DNA of 64,000 nt. Source: Marivivens donghaensis (lineage in GTDB: Bacteria > Pseudomonadota > Alphaproteobacteria > Rhodobacterales > Rhodobacteraceae). The notes beneath the pieces were generated by a model that had not been told where the DNA came from, did not search any database, and saw only the letters and a list, made by a program, of their open reading frames with translations. The stretch is taken from NCBI RefSeq assembly GCF_023541015.1, contig NZ_JALNPR010000004.1:1-64000 (forward strand). Direction: 5' to 3'. Below are positions 1-8,560 of this stretch, piece by piece; position 1 is the first letter of the stretch, and the number at the start of each line of letters is the position of its first letter. The position numbers and the translations under genes were made by a program.

Positions 1-105
1 CCAAGATGTGCCGTATTGTGATGAACTACGGATTAGCCTATGTAATGAAATCAGAGTGTTAGCAGAGTTGTTGTGCCTGTAACGGGAATAGAACCCAACG
101 TCTAA
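1..105. other. Left flank, nothing assignable
   Basis: No open frame, RNA gene or terminator that I can support lies here. The stretch is the DNA just outside the left arm of the inverted repeat. A T-arm-like string (GGG, 7-nt loop, CCC at 84-96, minus strand) is too weak to call a tRNA remnant. The rest of whatever element is present would lie to the left of the window. Confidence 0.4.
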
Positions 106-221
106 CCCTTCAGCGGCACCAATAAAGCAGAACATGCCCAGCGCATTTTATGCTTAACTATCTGGAAACACTCAAAGATTTACTTCAGCCCTAGCATTGG
201 GCTTGCCATGAGTGTTGACCA
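106..221 (+). repeat. Left arm of 116 bp perfect inverted repeat
   Basis: These 116 bases are the exact reverse complement of 1419-1534; I compared the two arms ten bases at a time and found no mismatch. The arm starts with CCCTTCAGCGGCACCA (106-121), the 3' end of the tRNA-Thr gene including its CCA. It then carries the same leader that precedes the integrase start codon in the right arm. Beyond 221 and before 106 the similarity stops. It does not rebuild a complete tRNA, so it is a second, inverted copy of the attachment end. Confidence 0.95.
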
Positions 222-240
222 TTCGAAAGTCAGACACCAC

Positions 241-1416
241 TCAAGTCAAAACAACTGCCTTCATGTACTGCTGAAGCTGTTCGAGTTCATACCCACGTCC
301 ATAGCCCTGCCCCACGCTATCGTGCGACCATCCCCCAAGCTGATCCACCATCTCAGTCGGACAGCTAACGGCTCTCAGCCTGTCACGCATGGAGTGACGG
401 AAGCTATGCATAGAACATCCTTCACCAACAAATGGCTTCAACCACTTATTCAGAGCGCTACTGGCTGAGTTCGCATTGGTTTGACCCTTCTTATTGTACC
501 TCGGGAAAGCAGGTCCCTTTGCATCACCACAAGTCTCAACAATGCGCTGGGCAGCCCAGAGAGATGCACCAACGAGAGGCACAATACGCTTACTGCCCGA
601 TGTCTTCAGGCCACGGTAACTATTGGGTTCAATGATGATATGCGGAACAGGATGATCCAGCTTCAGATCAGACACCATTGCCCCTGCTGCTTCAGCTAAG
701 CGTAGCCCAGTGTCACTCACCAAAGCCACCAACCAACGGGCTTCATCATCAAGCTCTTTGCACTTTGCTTGCACAACACGGATGTCCTGCACCGCAACAG
801 GCTGACGTTCTGACACGCCAGCAGACCTATCATGGTACACACGAGTGAAAGGGTTCTTCAGGTCTAGTGCATGTTCAGAGTTCACAAAGTTGAACACAGC
901 CACAACACTATTGAAGATACGAGTGATACTGGAGCCAGCTAAACCACGAGCAATCAGACTGTCACGGAAAGCCAGAGCATCACTACGAGTGTACTCATGC
1001 AGGTGCTTCAAGCCACAAGCATCAACAAGGTAGCCACAGGTACGATGTGCAGCAGTATGGAAGGTCTTGGGCTTACCAGCACCCTTAAGGGACAAGTACG
1101 TCTCAACGGCTTCCGTTAAGCACATGCTATGCATCACCTGAGATGCAGTACCACTCGGCACAAACGAAACGCTCTTCTGCTTTAGCAAATGCTTTCCGGG
1201 TAGCTCAGCATGGGCAAGCCTCATGTGAGACCAGTGTTCATCCAGTTTAGCTGCCAGCATCACAGCCCGTGTTCGAGCTATGGAGTACTGCTTTGTGTGA
1301 AGCGACTGAACGACTCGTGGATAGCTGTAATGATCAACTAAGTCGTTCGGTACACGTCTAGAGAAGTAGTAATACCCCTCACGGTTAAACGTATATGGGA
1401 CACTTTTGGTCTGCAT
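241..1416 (-). CDS. Tyrosine recombinase/integrase
   Basis: Site-specific DNA recombinase of the phage-integrase type, about 391 aa. The N-terminal part (YTFNREGYYYFSRRVP) resembles the DUF6538 arm-binding region of alphaproteobacterial integrases, followed by a SAM-like core-binding domain (about 100-200). The catalytic set looks complete: R239 in TGLRLAEA, K276, H337-SF-R340, W363/H365 and nucleophile Y372. I chose the ATG at 1416; a GTG at 1428 is also in frame but lies inside the inverted repeat, and neither has a convincing ribosome site. The gene reads away from the 3' end of tRNA-Thr, the usual position of an integrase next to its attachment site. Its composition is visibly more AT-rich than the core genes, which suggests acquisition. 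No other gene of an element is visible, so it may be an element end or a remnant. Confidence 0.9.
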   Translation of the reverse strand: MQTKSVPYTFNREGYYYFSRRVPNDLVDHYSYPRVVQSLHTKQYSIARTRAVMLAAKLDEHWSHMRLAHAELPGKHLLKQKSVSFVPSGTASQVMHSMCLTEAVETYLSLKGAGKPKTFHTAAHRTCGYLVDACGLKHLHEYTRSDALAFRDSLIARGLAGSSITRIFNSVVAVFNFVNSEHALDLKNPFTRVYHDRSAGVSERQPVAVQDIRVVQAKCKELDDEARWLVALVSDTGLRLAEAAGAMVSDLKLDHPVPHIIIEPNSYRGLKTSGSKRIVPLVGASLWAAQRIVETCGDAKGPAFPRYNKKGQTNANSASSALNKWLKPFVGEGCSMHSFRHSMRDRLRAVSCPTEMVDQLGGWSHDSVGQGYGRGYELEQLQQYMKAVVLT

Positions 1417-1418
1417 TC

Positions 1419-1534
1419 TGGTCAACACTCATGGCAAGCCCAATGCTAGGGCTGAAGTAAATCTTTGAGTGTTTCCAGATAGTTAAGCATAAAATGCGCT
1501 GGGCATGTTCTGCTTTATTGGTGCCGCTGAAGGG
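1419..1534 (-). repeat. Right arm of 116 bp perfect inverted repeat
   Basis: Exact inverted copy of 106-221. This arm spans the last 16 nt of the intact tRNA-Thr gene (1519-1534), the tRNA trailer and the whole presumed promoter/leader of the integrase up to three bases before its ATG. The arms enclose 1197 bp that hold only the recombinase body. Confidence 0.95.
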
Positions 1535-1594
1535 ACTCGAACCCCCGACCCCATCATTACGAATGACGTGCTCTACCAGCTGAGCTACAGCGGC
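1519..1594 (-). tRNA. tRNA-Thr (CGT anticodon)
   Basis: A 76 nt cloverleaf can be drawn. Acceptor GCCGCTG pairs with CAGCGGC, followed by discriminator A and an encoded CCA. The D-arm begins GCTCAGCTGGTAGAGC. The anticodon stem CGTCA/TGATG carries loop TTCGTAA, so the anticodon is CGT and reads ACG threonine codons. The T-arm is GGGGG-TTCGAGT-CCCTT. Its 3' 16 nt form the end of the 116 bp inverted repeat, so the gene serves as the attachment target of the neighbouring recombinase and remains intact. Confidence 0.95.
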
Positions 1595-1597
1595 GCT

Positions 1598-1628
1598 GGG
1601 GCGGCTATTAGCACTGCTGTGCCGCCCC
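1598..1628 (-). terminator. Hairpin behind the hemY-like gene
   Basis: GGGGCGGC (1598-1605) pairs with GCCGCCCC (1621-1628) around a 15 nt loop that is itself partly palindromic. It lies 8 bp beyond the stop of the hemY-like gene and 4 bp before the tRNA-Thr 5' end. There is no U-tract, so it may be a processing or 3'-protection hairpin rather than a true intrinsic terminator. Confidence 0.5.
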
Positions 1629-1636
1629 GAAAAGTG

Positions 1637-3082
1637 TTATTTTTGAACCTCGGCTGAGGAAATATCCTCAGCTTCGATTTCATCTTCCCCCACAGGCGAC
1701 GGAGCGGCCCCCACGATGAGCGGTAGCATCTCAGTGCCAGCGGGCATTGCAAATTCGGCCTTGGCGGGTGCTTTCCACGAAAGGGTGTCGAACGATCCGC
1801 AGCTTTGGCAGACGGGTTCCCACTCGGCATGAATGCTCTGACATTTGTCGCAGATCCATTGCGGACCGCGTGGTGCCACGAGTGCTTTGGTCAGCCAACC
1901 GCGAACCACTTGATCCTCAGACCCAGACCCGCGTTCAATCGCCGCCATGAGCGTCAGGACGCGTGCGGTTGGTGCATCTTCGGGCAAGGAGCCCAACGCG
2001 CGACGGGCCGCTGGAAAATCCTCGGCTGCGATCTGCAACTCGGCCAAGAGCATTTGGGTTTCGGGATCGGTTGGGTTCACTTTTGTCAGCGCGTTAAAGC
2101 GTTTCAGGCGCTGGGCGGGTGTTTCGTTTGGCTCAATCTCGGCAAAAGCAGCGGCGAGATCAGGATGCGGTTTCGCGGTCCAAGCCTTTGTCAAAACACG
2201 CGCGGCGAGCTTTGGTTTGCCTTTGGCGATGTGCGCACGCGCGGCCATGACCGCTGCGGGGATTAGGTCGGGCGACTGTTTGTTGGCGGCAATTGCAGCC
2301 TCTTGAACATCGATCGACGAGTCTTCGCTGATCAGGTCTTTGGCCTCGGACAGGGCCAAGACCGCATCGCGACGACGGAGCACATCTTTGGGCAAGCCAC
2401 CCGACTTCGCCTTAGCAGCCAAAGTCGCACGTGCGCCCGTCCAATCACCGCTATCGGCCTGAAGTTTCAGGAGAGTGTCCTGAGTGGCTTCGTGCTTGGG
2501 CTTCAGTTCAAAGGCTTTCTGCGCGAGCTTCAGCGCTGTTTCAGTATCGCCAGCGGCGAGTTTCTGCTGCATCAGCCCACGGATGCCGACAAATCGTGTA
2601 CGGTCTTCTGTCAGGAGGAGCTTATATGCAGCTTCCGCCTTCTTCTGATCACCCGCGACCTCTGCGGCTTGGGCAATCAAGAGGGTCGTCAGTTCGGGCT
2701 TATCGAGTAGCTTTTCAGCCTTGGCGGCTTTGGCCAACGCAAGGTGTCCCTCGCCAGAGGCAACAGCCATCATCCCTTCGGTGAGAGCCTGATACCCTCG
2801 CTCTACGCGATTGCGGGTGAAGTAGCGCGATACAGCCGTTTCATCGCCGTTCAGGAACTTGAGAAACGCCACCAACATGCCAAACAGCTTGAACATGACC
2901 CAAGTGAGAACGACCATGCCGACGAGAGCGAAAGCGAGTTCAAGGGGGCCGAGCCGCATTTCCAAACCAGCAAAGGTGATCAGCACCTCACCCTGAATTT
3001 GGGACAATTCCATCGCACCGTAGGTCAGTGCAGTTACGCCCAACACGAAGGCAAGGATCTTAATTAGGGACCAAAGCATCAT
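1637..3082 (-). CDS. HemY-family TPR membrane protein with zinc ribbon
   Basis: This is the HemY_N/TPR family, not the protoporphyrinogen oxidase also called HemY. Two membrane helices (about 4-23 and 46-72) are followed by a long helical TPR-like region (about 90-400). The C-terminal metal-binding knuckle has C411-x2-C414 and C425-x2-C428, followed by an acidic tail. That end resembles the rubredoxin-like domain of LapB/YciM. The gene follows the mitofilin-like gene after 7 bp and hemD further upstream, so the three likely form one minus-strand unit. The family has long been linked to heme synthesis by gene neighbourhood only, and its biochemical role is unknown. Length (481 aa) fits the Rhodobacterales form. 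Confidence 0.85.
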   Translation of the reverse strand: MMLWSLIKILAFVLGVTALTYGAMELSQIQGEVLITFAGLEMRLGPLELAFALVGMVVLTWVMFKLFGMLVAFLKFLNGDETAVSRYFTRNRVERGYQALTEGMMAVASGEGHLALAKAAKAEKLLDKPELTTLLIAQAAEVAGDQKKAEAAYKLLLTEDRTRFVGIRGLMQQKLAAGDTETALKLAQKAFELKPKHEATQDTLLKLQADSGDWTGARATLAAKAKSGGLPKDVLRRRDAVLALSEAKDLISEDSSIDVQEAAIAANKQSPDLIPAAVMAARAHIAKGKPKLAARVLTKAWTAKPHPDLAAAFAEIEPNETPAQRLKRFNALTKVNPTDPETQMLLAELQIAAEDFPAARRALGSLPEDAPTARVLTLMAAIERGSGSEDQVVRGWLTKALVAPRGPQWICDKCQSIHAEWEPVCQSCGSFDTLSWKAPAKAEFAMPAGTEMLPLIVGAAPSPVGEDEIEAEDISSAEVQK

Positions 3083-3089
3083 CGGGGCC

Positions 3090-4331
3090 TCACTGGTTCA
3101 TCGTTACAACTAGGTCATCAAGCGCGGCAAAAGCGGCGAGCCGCGTCTCTGCCAGTTCGCGCCATGCAGCAGTTTGCACCGCTGCCTGTTCGGGTAGACC
3201 ATCAAGTTCTGCAATTGCGTCCGCAACACGACCATCGCGGACGGCAGCTTCGGCACGGGAGAGGATAGCGTCCACGTCAGTGCCCTCACGCGGGGCCACG
3301 GAGCGCACGTTGAACAGGTTGCTCATGAACCCACCAACCGTGCCGCCCGTTTCACCTGCCACACCAGCACGACGAGCCGCGTCGAGTGCAGCACGGGCGG
3401 CGGCAGGGAAATCATCCTGCAATGTGACCAAGGTCGCGACGCCCTCTGCTGCAGGGGCAGCAAGCCCAGCTGGGATCGAGACACCATGCACCGATTCCAG
3501 ATCAGGAAGCGCATCGGCAAAGGGTGTCCCTGCCTCTAACGCTGTTTGAACACGCGCAATTGCAACACGTTGCATCGCTGCTTTTTCGGCCTCCGCAGCT
3601 GCGGCCTCATCGGCGGCGGCGGCATCGCGGGCTTGTTGCAACTGATCCGCCGTAGCGGAGGCAATAGATTGGATCCGCGCCTCTTGCTCCGCCAATTCTG
3701 CACGCAGTGCGTCAGATTGGGCCTGCACAGATTGCGTAATCGACGCGACAGTGGCTTCACCGCCGAGCGGGAGCGACTCTACGGCAGCGATCCGCTTATC
3801 GATTGCATCCAATTTGGTTGCGATCTCAGCAATCGAGGCCGTCAAGTCACGCTGCACAGCATCCGTGCGAGCGCCAACCGTGCTGTCAATCAGCGCTTCT
3901 GGGTCAAACGCCTGCAGAGTCTCAATCGACTTCCGCAACTCAGCGATCTCTGCCGATTGGGCGTCGATTGCAGCGGGATCAACCTTGGGCAACGTATACC
4001 ACGCCGCACCATAGCCGATGCCACCAGCGATCAAACCGCCAAGCACAACGCCAAAAAATCCACCCTTGCGGGGCTTTTCGGGCTGCGCGGCAACGGCTGG
4101 CGTTTCAGGTTTTTCTTCTTTGACGATGGCTTGATCGTCGCCTGACGGCTCTTCGGTTAGAGCTTCATTTTCTTCTGGCGCGTCGTCCTCGACGACTTCG
4201 GCATCTTCGATGTCATCGGTTTGTTCAGTCGCCTGCTCGTCGTCATCAAGTTTTTCACCACTCGTGGCTTCAACTTCTGGTTCGACTTTCGGCTTTTCTT
4301 CCTCTGACACTGACGAATCCTCGCAACCCAT
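3090..4331 (-). CDS. Mitofilin (Mic60-like) inner membrane protein
   Basis: A 413 aa protein. A long acidic, Pro/Glu-rich cytoplasmic N-terminus (1-88) is followed by one membrane helix (about 91-112, with GxxxG-type glycines), a periplasmic coiled coil (about 120-250, rich in Ala/Glu/Gln) and a C-terminal mitofilin-signature region of short helices ending in VVTMNQ. Alphaproteobacterial mitofilin is the relative of mitochondrial Mic60 and commonly sits between hemD and the hemY-like gene, as here. From the family, it shapes or scaffolds the inner membrane. The ATG at 4331 lies 39 bp beyond the hemD stop. The exact start is not fixed by a strong ribosome site. Confidence 0.85.
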   Translation of the reverse strand: MGCEDSSVSEEEKPKVEPEVEATSGEKLDDDEQATEQTDDIEDAEVVEDDAPEENEALTEEPSGDDQAIVKEEKPETPAVAAQPEKPRKGGFFGVVLGGLIAGGIGYGAAWYTLPKVDPAAIDAQSAEIAELRKSIETLQAFDPEALIDSTVGARTDAVQRDLTASIAEIATKLDAIDKRIAAVESLPLGGEATVASITQSVQAQSDALRAELAEQEARIQSIASATADQLQQARDAAAADEAAAAEAEKAAMQRVAIARVQTALEAGTPFADALPDLESVHGVSIPAGLAAPAAEGVATLVTLQDDFPAAARAALDAARRAGVAGETGGTVGGFMSNLFNVRSVAPREGTDVDAILSRAEAAVRDGRVADAIAELDGLPEQAAVQTAAWRELAETRLAAFAALDDLVVTMNQ

Positions 4332-4370
4332 TAAAATTCAAGTCCAACCTATGCCCTGCCGCGTCGCGCC

Positions 4371-5069
4371 TCAAGCACGACCACGCCGCAAAAGGCTGTC
4401 CAGACGGCGACAGGTCGCCGCAAGCATGGCTTCGAAATTGGGGTTTTCAGCGATTGTAACAGTATCCGCGCCAAGATCGGCCACCTCAGCCGCAACGGCA
4501 CTGCTCATGGCAATAACATGCACAAGGGCCTGTTGAACCGCTGGAATCAGCAATGCGCTACGCGGTGAAAATAACGGCAGAACGATTGGATCAGTCCCAG
4601 CGAGAGCCTGAAGCGCAGCCTCTGTGGGCGGAATATCGCGCTGATCGTAGGCTATCGCCTCTTTACACACGCGCCCCTGCGCAATGAGCCGTGCAGCGAC
4701 CTGACCCCGCGAGTGGACCCCACGAATATGGCAGAGCGTTGCTGTGGGCTGGGACAGGATCAGTTCAACCAAGTCGTCCGCGTTGCCATCGGCCGAAATA
4801 GGCTCTAATCCGGCCTCAGACGCGAGTTTTGCTGTTCTTTGACCAACGCACCATGCCCGCGTTCCAGCTTTGACACCCAGCCGTTTCGCCTCTGCCACCC
4901 CATTCGCCGAAGTTAGGATAACCTCATCATAGGACGGCAGATCAACGGGTAGCGAAACCACCTCTATCACGGGGGAAATGACCGACTTCACAGGGCCAAA
5001 CTCCGCCTCGACCGCAGCTAAAAACCGCTCAGAGTCGGCTTGGGGGCGAGTGAGAACAAGAGTGGTCAT
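4371..5069 (-). CDS. hemD: Uroporphyrinogen-III synthase
   Basis: Catalyses ring closure of hydroxymethylbilane with inversion of ring D to give uroporphyrinogen III, the branch point of heme, siroheme and cobalamin synthesis. The 232 aa protein has the two-lobed family pattern. It begins LVLTRPQADSERF and has an ILTSANGVAEA segment in lobe one and a LFSPRSALL segment in lobe two. Sequence conservation in this family is low, so the call also rests on position: it is first in the hemD-mitofilin-hemY-like run and is divergent from tsaD (69 bp apart). hemC, often adjacent to hemD in other alphaproteobacteria, is not in this window. Confidence 0.85.
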   Translation of the reverse strand: MTTLVLTRPQADSERFLAAVEAEFGPVKSVISPVIEVVSLPVDLPSYDEVILTSANGVAEAKRLGVKAGTRAWCVGQRTAKLASEAGLEPISADGNADDLVELILSQPTATLCHIRGVHSRGQVAARLIAQGRVCKEAIAYDQRDIPPTEAALQALAGTDPIVLPLFSPRSALLIPAVQQALVHVIAMSSAVAAEVADLGADTVTIAENPNFEAMLAATCRRLDSLLRRGRA

Positions 5070-5138
5070 AGCGGCTCCGGCATTGTTCAGGCGCGTGCAG
5101 AGTGATACCTGCCATTAACACCTAACCAACAGGACCAC

Positions 5139-6230
5139 ATGACAAAAGCCCTGACTATACTTGGCATCGAAAGCAGCTGTGACGACACAGCCGCTGCCGT
5201 CGTGCGTCTGGACGATACCGCGACCGTCCTCGCGTCGGTCGTGAAGGGTCAAAACGACCTGCATGCGGACTTTGGCGGCGTGGTGCCTGAAATTGCGGCC
5301 CGCGCCCATGCGGAGCGCGTTGATATTTGCATCGAAGAGGCCTTGGCCGAAGCAGGTATGACCTTAGGCGACATCGACGGGATCGCTGTTACCTCTGGGC
5401 CTGGGCTGATCGGGGGCGTTCTCTCTGGCGTCATGTGCGCAAAAGGCATCGCAACTGCGACTGGTCTGCCGATTGTCAGTGTAAACCACCTTGCGGGCCA
5501 CGCACTAACCCCGCGCCTGACGGATGCGGTGACATTTCCCTATTTGATGCTGCTGGTCTCGGGTGGGCATTGCCAGTTCCTGATTGCAGAAGGGCCTGAA
5601 ACCTTCCGTCGGATCGGTGGAACAATCGACGATGCACCGGGGGAAGCGTTCGACAAAACGGCTCGTCTGTTGGGACTGCCACAACCGGGCGGTCCTCATG
5701 TGGAACGCGCGGCGCAGACTGGCGATGCAAAGGCGTTTACCCTTCCGCGCCCGCTATTAGATCGTGCTGGCTGCGATATGTCGTTCTCGGGGCTCAAGAC
5801 CGCACTTCTGCGCGCACGAGATGCGGTAGTTACGGAAAAAGGTGGGTTAACGGAAAAAGACCGTTCCGATCTTGCTGCAGCGTTCCAACTGGCGGTTTCC
5901 GATATTTTGTTCGAGAAAACCCGTCGCGCGTTGACCGAGTATTTCGAGCTTCAGCCCAAAAAACGCGTTTTTGCGATTGCTGGCGGCGTCGCTGCGAATG
6001 GTCCGATCAGAGCGGCACTTATGGCGCTTTGCGCTGAATTAGAGACTGATTTTGTCGCGCCTCCATTGAACCTCTGCACCGATAACGCAGCCATGATCGC
6101 CTATGCAGGCGGTGTTCGACTGCTCGCAGGTCAGAGCGACGATATGACGTTTAAGGCCCGCCCAAGATGGCCACTAGACGACCGTGCCCCCGCCCTCTTA
6201 GGCTCTGGGAAAAAGGGAGCGAAAGCATGA
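5139..6230 (+). CDS. tsaD: tRNA t6A37 threonylcarbamoyltransferase TsaD
   Basis: Transfers the threonylcarbamoyl group to A37 of tRNAs that read ANN codons, together with TsaB/TsaE. The 363 aa protein starts [16 protein letters not shown], the ASKHA-fold phosphate loop. The metal-binding HxxxH is in [10 protein letters not shown], with further family blocks [11 protein letters not shown] and [15 protein letters not shown]. The stop overlaps the gpsA start as ATGA, so translation is probably coupled. The partner tsaE lies about 9 kb downstream. Confidence 0.96.
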   Translation: MTKALTILGIESSCDDTAAAVVRLDDTATVLASVVKGQNDLHADFGGVVPEIAARAHAERVDICIEEALAEAGMTLGDIDGIAVTSGPGLIGGVLSGVMCAKGIATATGLPIVSVNHLAGHALTPRLTDAVTFPYLMLLVSGGHCQFLIAEGPETFRRIGGTIDDAPGEAFDKTARLLGLPQPGGPHVERAAQTGDAKAFTLPRPLLDRAGCDMSFSGLKTALLRARDAVVTEKGGLTEKDRSDLAAAFQLAVSDILFEKTRRALTEYFELQPKKRVFAIAGGVAANGPIRAALMALCAELETDFVAPPLNLCTDNAAMIAYAGGVRLLAGQSDDMTFKARPRWPLDDRAPALLGSGKKGAKA

Positions 6231-7186
6231 CCATCGCAGTGGCAGGCGCAGGCGCATTCGGCACAGCACTGGCGGTTTCCTTGGGCAAAAAAGCACCCGT
6301 CCACCTGTGGGCGCGCGACGCTGAGATGGTAGAAGCCATGCGGTCGACCCGCGCGACCCCCCGCCTGCCCAATGTGATCTTGCCAGAAAGTATCGACGTT
6401 TCCTCCGATTTAGAGACTGTTTTTGAGGCCGACACGATCTTGCTCGCTGTTCCTGCCCAGCAGATCGGGACGTTCCTGTCGGCCCACGCGGATCGCCTCG
6501 CTGGAAAAACCATCGTGTCCTGCGCCAAAGGGATCGATCTGACCACGCTCAAAGGCACTGCATCGTCGATCTCTGAACTGATCCCAACTGCGACCGCAGC
6601 AATCCTGACTGGACCGAGCTTTGCCGCGGACATTGCAAAAGGGTTGCCAACAGCGCTGACCTTGGCCTGCGCCGATGACGGCATCGGCACACAGCTTCAG
6701 GCCGACCTTTCGACCAAAACGTTGCGGCTCTATCGCACCACAGATGTGATCGGCGCCGAACTCGGCGGATCGCTGAAAAACGTGATGGCGATTGCCTGTG
6801 GCGCCTGCATCGGTGAAGGCATGGGGGACAGCGCCCGCGCGGCCCTCATGACGCGCGGCATGGCGGAAATGATGCGTCTTTCCATCGCGATGGGTGGCCA
6901 ATCCGACACCCTGATGGGGCTGTCAGGCTTTGGGGATCTGGTTTTGACCTGCACATCGGAACAGTCCCGCAACTATCGCTACGGCCTCGCACTTGGCCGT
7001 ATGGAAGGGTTCGATCCGACGGTCACCGTCGAAGGCGTCGCAACCACGCACGCTGTGGCAAAACTCGCTCGTGAAAAGGGCATAGAAATGCCAATCGTCA
7101 CCATGTTGTCTGGATTGCTTGATGGGAAATCGAGCATCGCGGATGCTATTCAAGGGCTGTTGTCGCGCCCACTCAAGGAGGAATAA
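6227..7186 (+). CDS. gpsA: Glycerol-3-phosphate dehydrogenase [NAD(P)+]
   Basis: Reduces dihydroxyacetone phosphate to sn-glycerol 3-phosphate for phospholipid synthesis, in the cytosol. The 319 aa protein opens with the Rossmann loop [10 protein letters not shown] (6-15), then has [13 protein letters not shown] and the catalytic-lysine segment [14 protein letters not shown]. Later come the substrate-site [14 protein letters not shown] and SRNYRYG blocks. The start was set at the ATG overlapping the tsaD stop, because the upstream in-frame extension is just the tsaD tail in another frame. tsaD-gpsA-YciI-EVE reads as one operon. Confidence 0.96.
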   Translation: MTIAVAGAGAFGTALAVSLGKKAPVHLWARDAEMVEAMRSTRATPRLPNVILPESIDVSSDLETVFEADTILLAVPAQQIGTFLSAHADRLAGKTIVSCAKGIDLTTLKGTASSISELIPTATAAILTGPSFAADIAKGLPTALTLACADDGIGTQLQADLSTKTLRLYRTTDVIGAELGGSLKNVMAIACGACIGEGMGDSARAALMTRGMAEMMRLSIAMGGQSDTLMGLSGFGDLVLTCTSEQSRNYRYGLALGRMEGFDPTVTVEGVATTHAVAKLAREKGIEMPIVTMLSGLLDGKSSIADAIQGLLSRPLKEE

Positions 7187-7187
7187 A

Positions 7188-7460
7188 ATGCGTTTTGCAA
7201 TCATCACCAAAGACAAAGACGGCGCGCTCCAAGTTCGTCTTAACAACCGCGAGGCACACCTTGCCTACATCAAGGAAACTGGCGTGGTCGAAATGGCTGG
7301 CCCGTTCTTGAACCAAGCGGGCGAGATGCACGGGTCGATGATCATCCTCGACGTGGCTGACTTTGCCGCGGCGCAGGCTTGGGCAGACAATGATCCGTAC
7401 GCCAAAGCAGGACTGTTCGAAAAAGTCCGCATCGAAGAGTGGAAAAAGGTGATCGGCTAA
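7188..7460 (+). CDS. YciI-like dimeric ferredoxin-fold protein
   Basis: A 90 aa protein starting MRFAIITKDKDGAL, with the family pattern of an N-terminal strand, a central HGSMIILDVADFAAAQAWA and a DPYAKAGLFEKVRIEEWK ending. YciI-like proteins adopt the ferredoxin-like dimer fold. Their function is unsettled; some relatives act in dechlorination or as metabolic hydrolases. A strong ribosome site (AAGGAGGA) inside the gpsA stop region points to the ATG at 7188. The gene is locked between gpsA and the EVE gene, with a 1 bp overlap to the latter. Confidence 0.85.
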   Translation: MRFAIITKDKDGALQVRLNNREAHLAYIKETGVVEMAGPFLNQAGEMHGSMIILDVADFAAAQAWADNDPYAKAGLFEKVRIEEWKKVIG

Positions 7461-7873
7461 TGGCCTATTGGCTGTTCAAGTCTGAACCGGATGTTTTCGG
7501 CTGGGACCACCTCGTTGCCAAAGGGGACGCAGGTGAAGAATGGAACGGCGTTCGAAACTACCAAGCCCGCAATAACATGCGGGCCATGGCGGTTGGCGAC
7601 AAAGGGTTCTTTTACCATTCGCGCCAAGGGTTAGAGATTGTCGGTATCCTAGAGGTCTGCGCCACATCACACCCTGACAGCACCACCGACGATCCCAAAT
7701 GGGACTGCGTCGACGTGAAAGCGGTCACTCCATTTCCGCATCCAGTTACGCTCGACCAGATCAAGGCTACGGCGGAACTGGCGGACATGGTGCTGGTTAA
7801 GAACTCTCGTCTCTCTGTCCAACCCGTGACAGAGGAAGAATGGCAATTGATCTGCACGATGGGCGGCATTTAA
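7460..7873 (+). CDS. EVE-domain protein
   Basis: A 137 aa single-domain protein starting MAYWLFKSEPDVFGWDHL. The family blocks WNGVRNYQARNNMRAM and GFFYHS correspond to the nucleotide-binding pocket of EVE (PUA-like) proteins. Relatives bind modified bases in DNA or RNA; thymocyte nuclear protein 1 is the eukaryotic homologue. Its start codon shares one base with the preceding stop (TAATG). Location next to tsaD, a tRNA-modification gene, is compatible with an RNA-modification role, but that is inference. Confidence 0.9.
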   Translation: MAYWLFKSEPDVFGWDHLVAKGDAGEEWNGVRNYQARNNMRAMAVGDKGFFYHSRQGLEIVGILEVCATSHPDSTTDDPKWDCVDVKAVTPFPHPVTLDQIKATAELADMVLVKNSRLSVQPVTEEEWQLICTMGGI

Positions 7874-7981
7874 ACGGGATTGGGGTCCAGCCACACAAAG
7901 ATGGCTAGACCCCTCTCTCACCCGCGCTCCCACACGCTGGAAAAGGTCTGCCGTTCTGGCTGGTTGTCTAACCCTACATGC

Positions 7982-8013
7982 AAAAAGGGCCTCTCCTCAA
8001 AGGAAAAGCCCTT
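7982..8013 (-). terminator. Intrinsic terminator of the DUF2853 gene
   Basis: Read on the minus strand, AAGGGC pairs with GCCCTT, with an inner TCCT/AGGA stem, followed by TTTTTG. It lies 25 bp beyond the stop of the DUF2853 gene. The EVE gene converges from the other side, but the + strand lacks a run of T directly after the stem. Confidence 0.75.
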
Positions 8014-8037
8014 CGCATTTTCGTCAATCCGTAAGGA

Positions 8038-8379
8038 TTAACCGTAGACAGCTTCTTTGCCGAAGTGTTTTACCAGCATGTAGTAAACAACGGCGCGGTA
8101 TTTGTTGCGCTCTGACTTGCCGTAGGTTTCGATCACAGCATTCAGACCTTCGCCCAGCTCAGGGCCGTCTTTCAGGCCGAGCTTTTTGATTAGGAAGTTC
8201 TTTTTTACGGTGTCCAGCTCGGACTCTTGCGAGGCCGCAACGGTGCTTGCGTCAGCGTCGTAAATCGACGGACCGCAGCCGATGGTAACCTTTTTCAGCA
8301 GGTCCATATCCGGTGTCATGCCACATTTGTTCTTAAGATCGTCGGCATATTTGGCGATCAATTCGTCCCGTTTACCCAT
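8038..8379 (-). CDS. DUF2853 family protein
   Basis: A small cytosolic protein of 113 aa with no assigned reaction. It starts MGKRDELIAKYADD and contains CGMTPDMDLLKKVTIGCGP and a C-terminal helical block KYRAVVYYMLVKHFGKE. It matches what I know as DUF2853, a family common in Rhodobacterales and other marine bacteria. The ATG at 8379 was chosen over an upstream ATG because a GAGGGGG ribosome site lies a few bases before it. It is monocistronic with its own terminator; ahcY follows upstream on the same strand behind its own terminator. Confidence 0.8.
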   Translation of the reverse strand: MGKRDELIAKYADDLKNKCGMTPDMDLLKKVTIGCGPSIYDADASTVAASQESELDTVKKNFLIKKLGLKDGPELGEGLNAVIETYGKSERNKYRAVVYYMLVKHFGKEAVYG

Positions 8380-8560
8380 TCTGGTGCCCCCTCGTTTGTT
8401 TTGCACGCGGGCCAAATTAATAAATACAGCCCTAGGATGAGCAAAGCCTATGCCCGCTGCCGTGTAACGGTAAAGCAAAATCCGCCCTTAAATCGCGATG
8501 CCTGCGAAAAATCGCATGTTTTGTGTTGCACTCTGACACCACCATAGCCGCAAACGAAAA

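Noticed and set aside
84-96. T-arm-like GGG-7-CCC on the minus strand left of the repeat
   Set aside because: Loop sequence does not fit TTCRANN well and no acceptor, D-arm or anticodon arm can be drawn.
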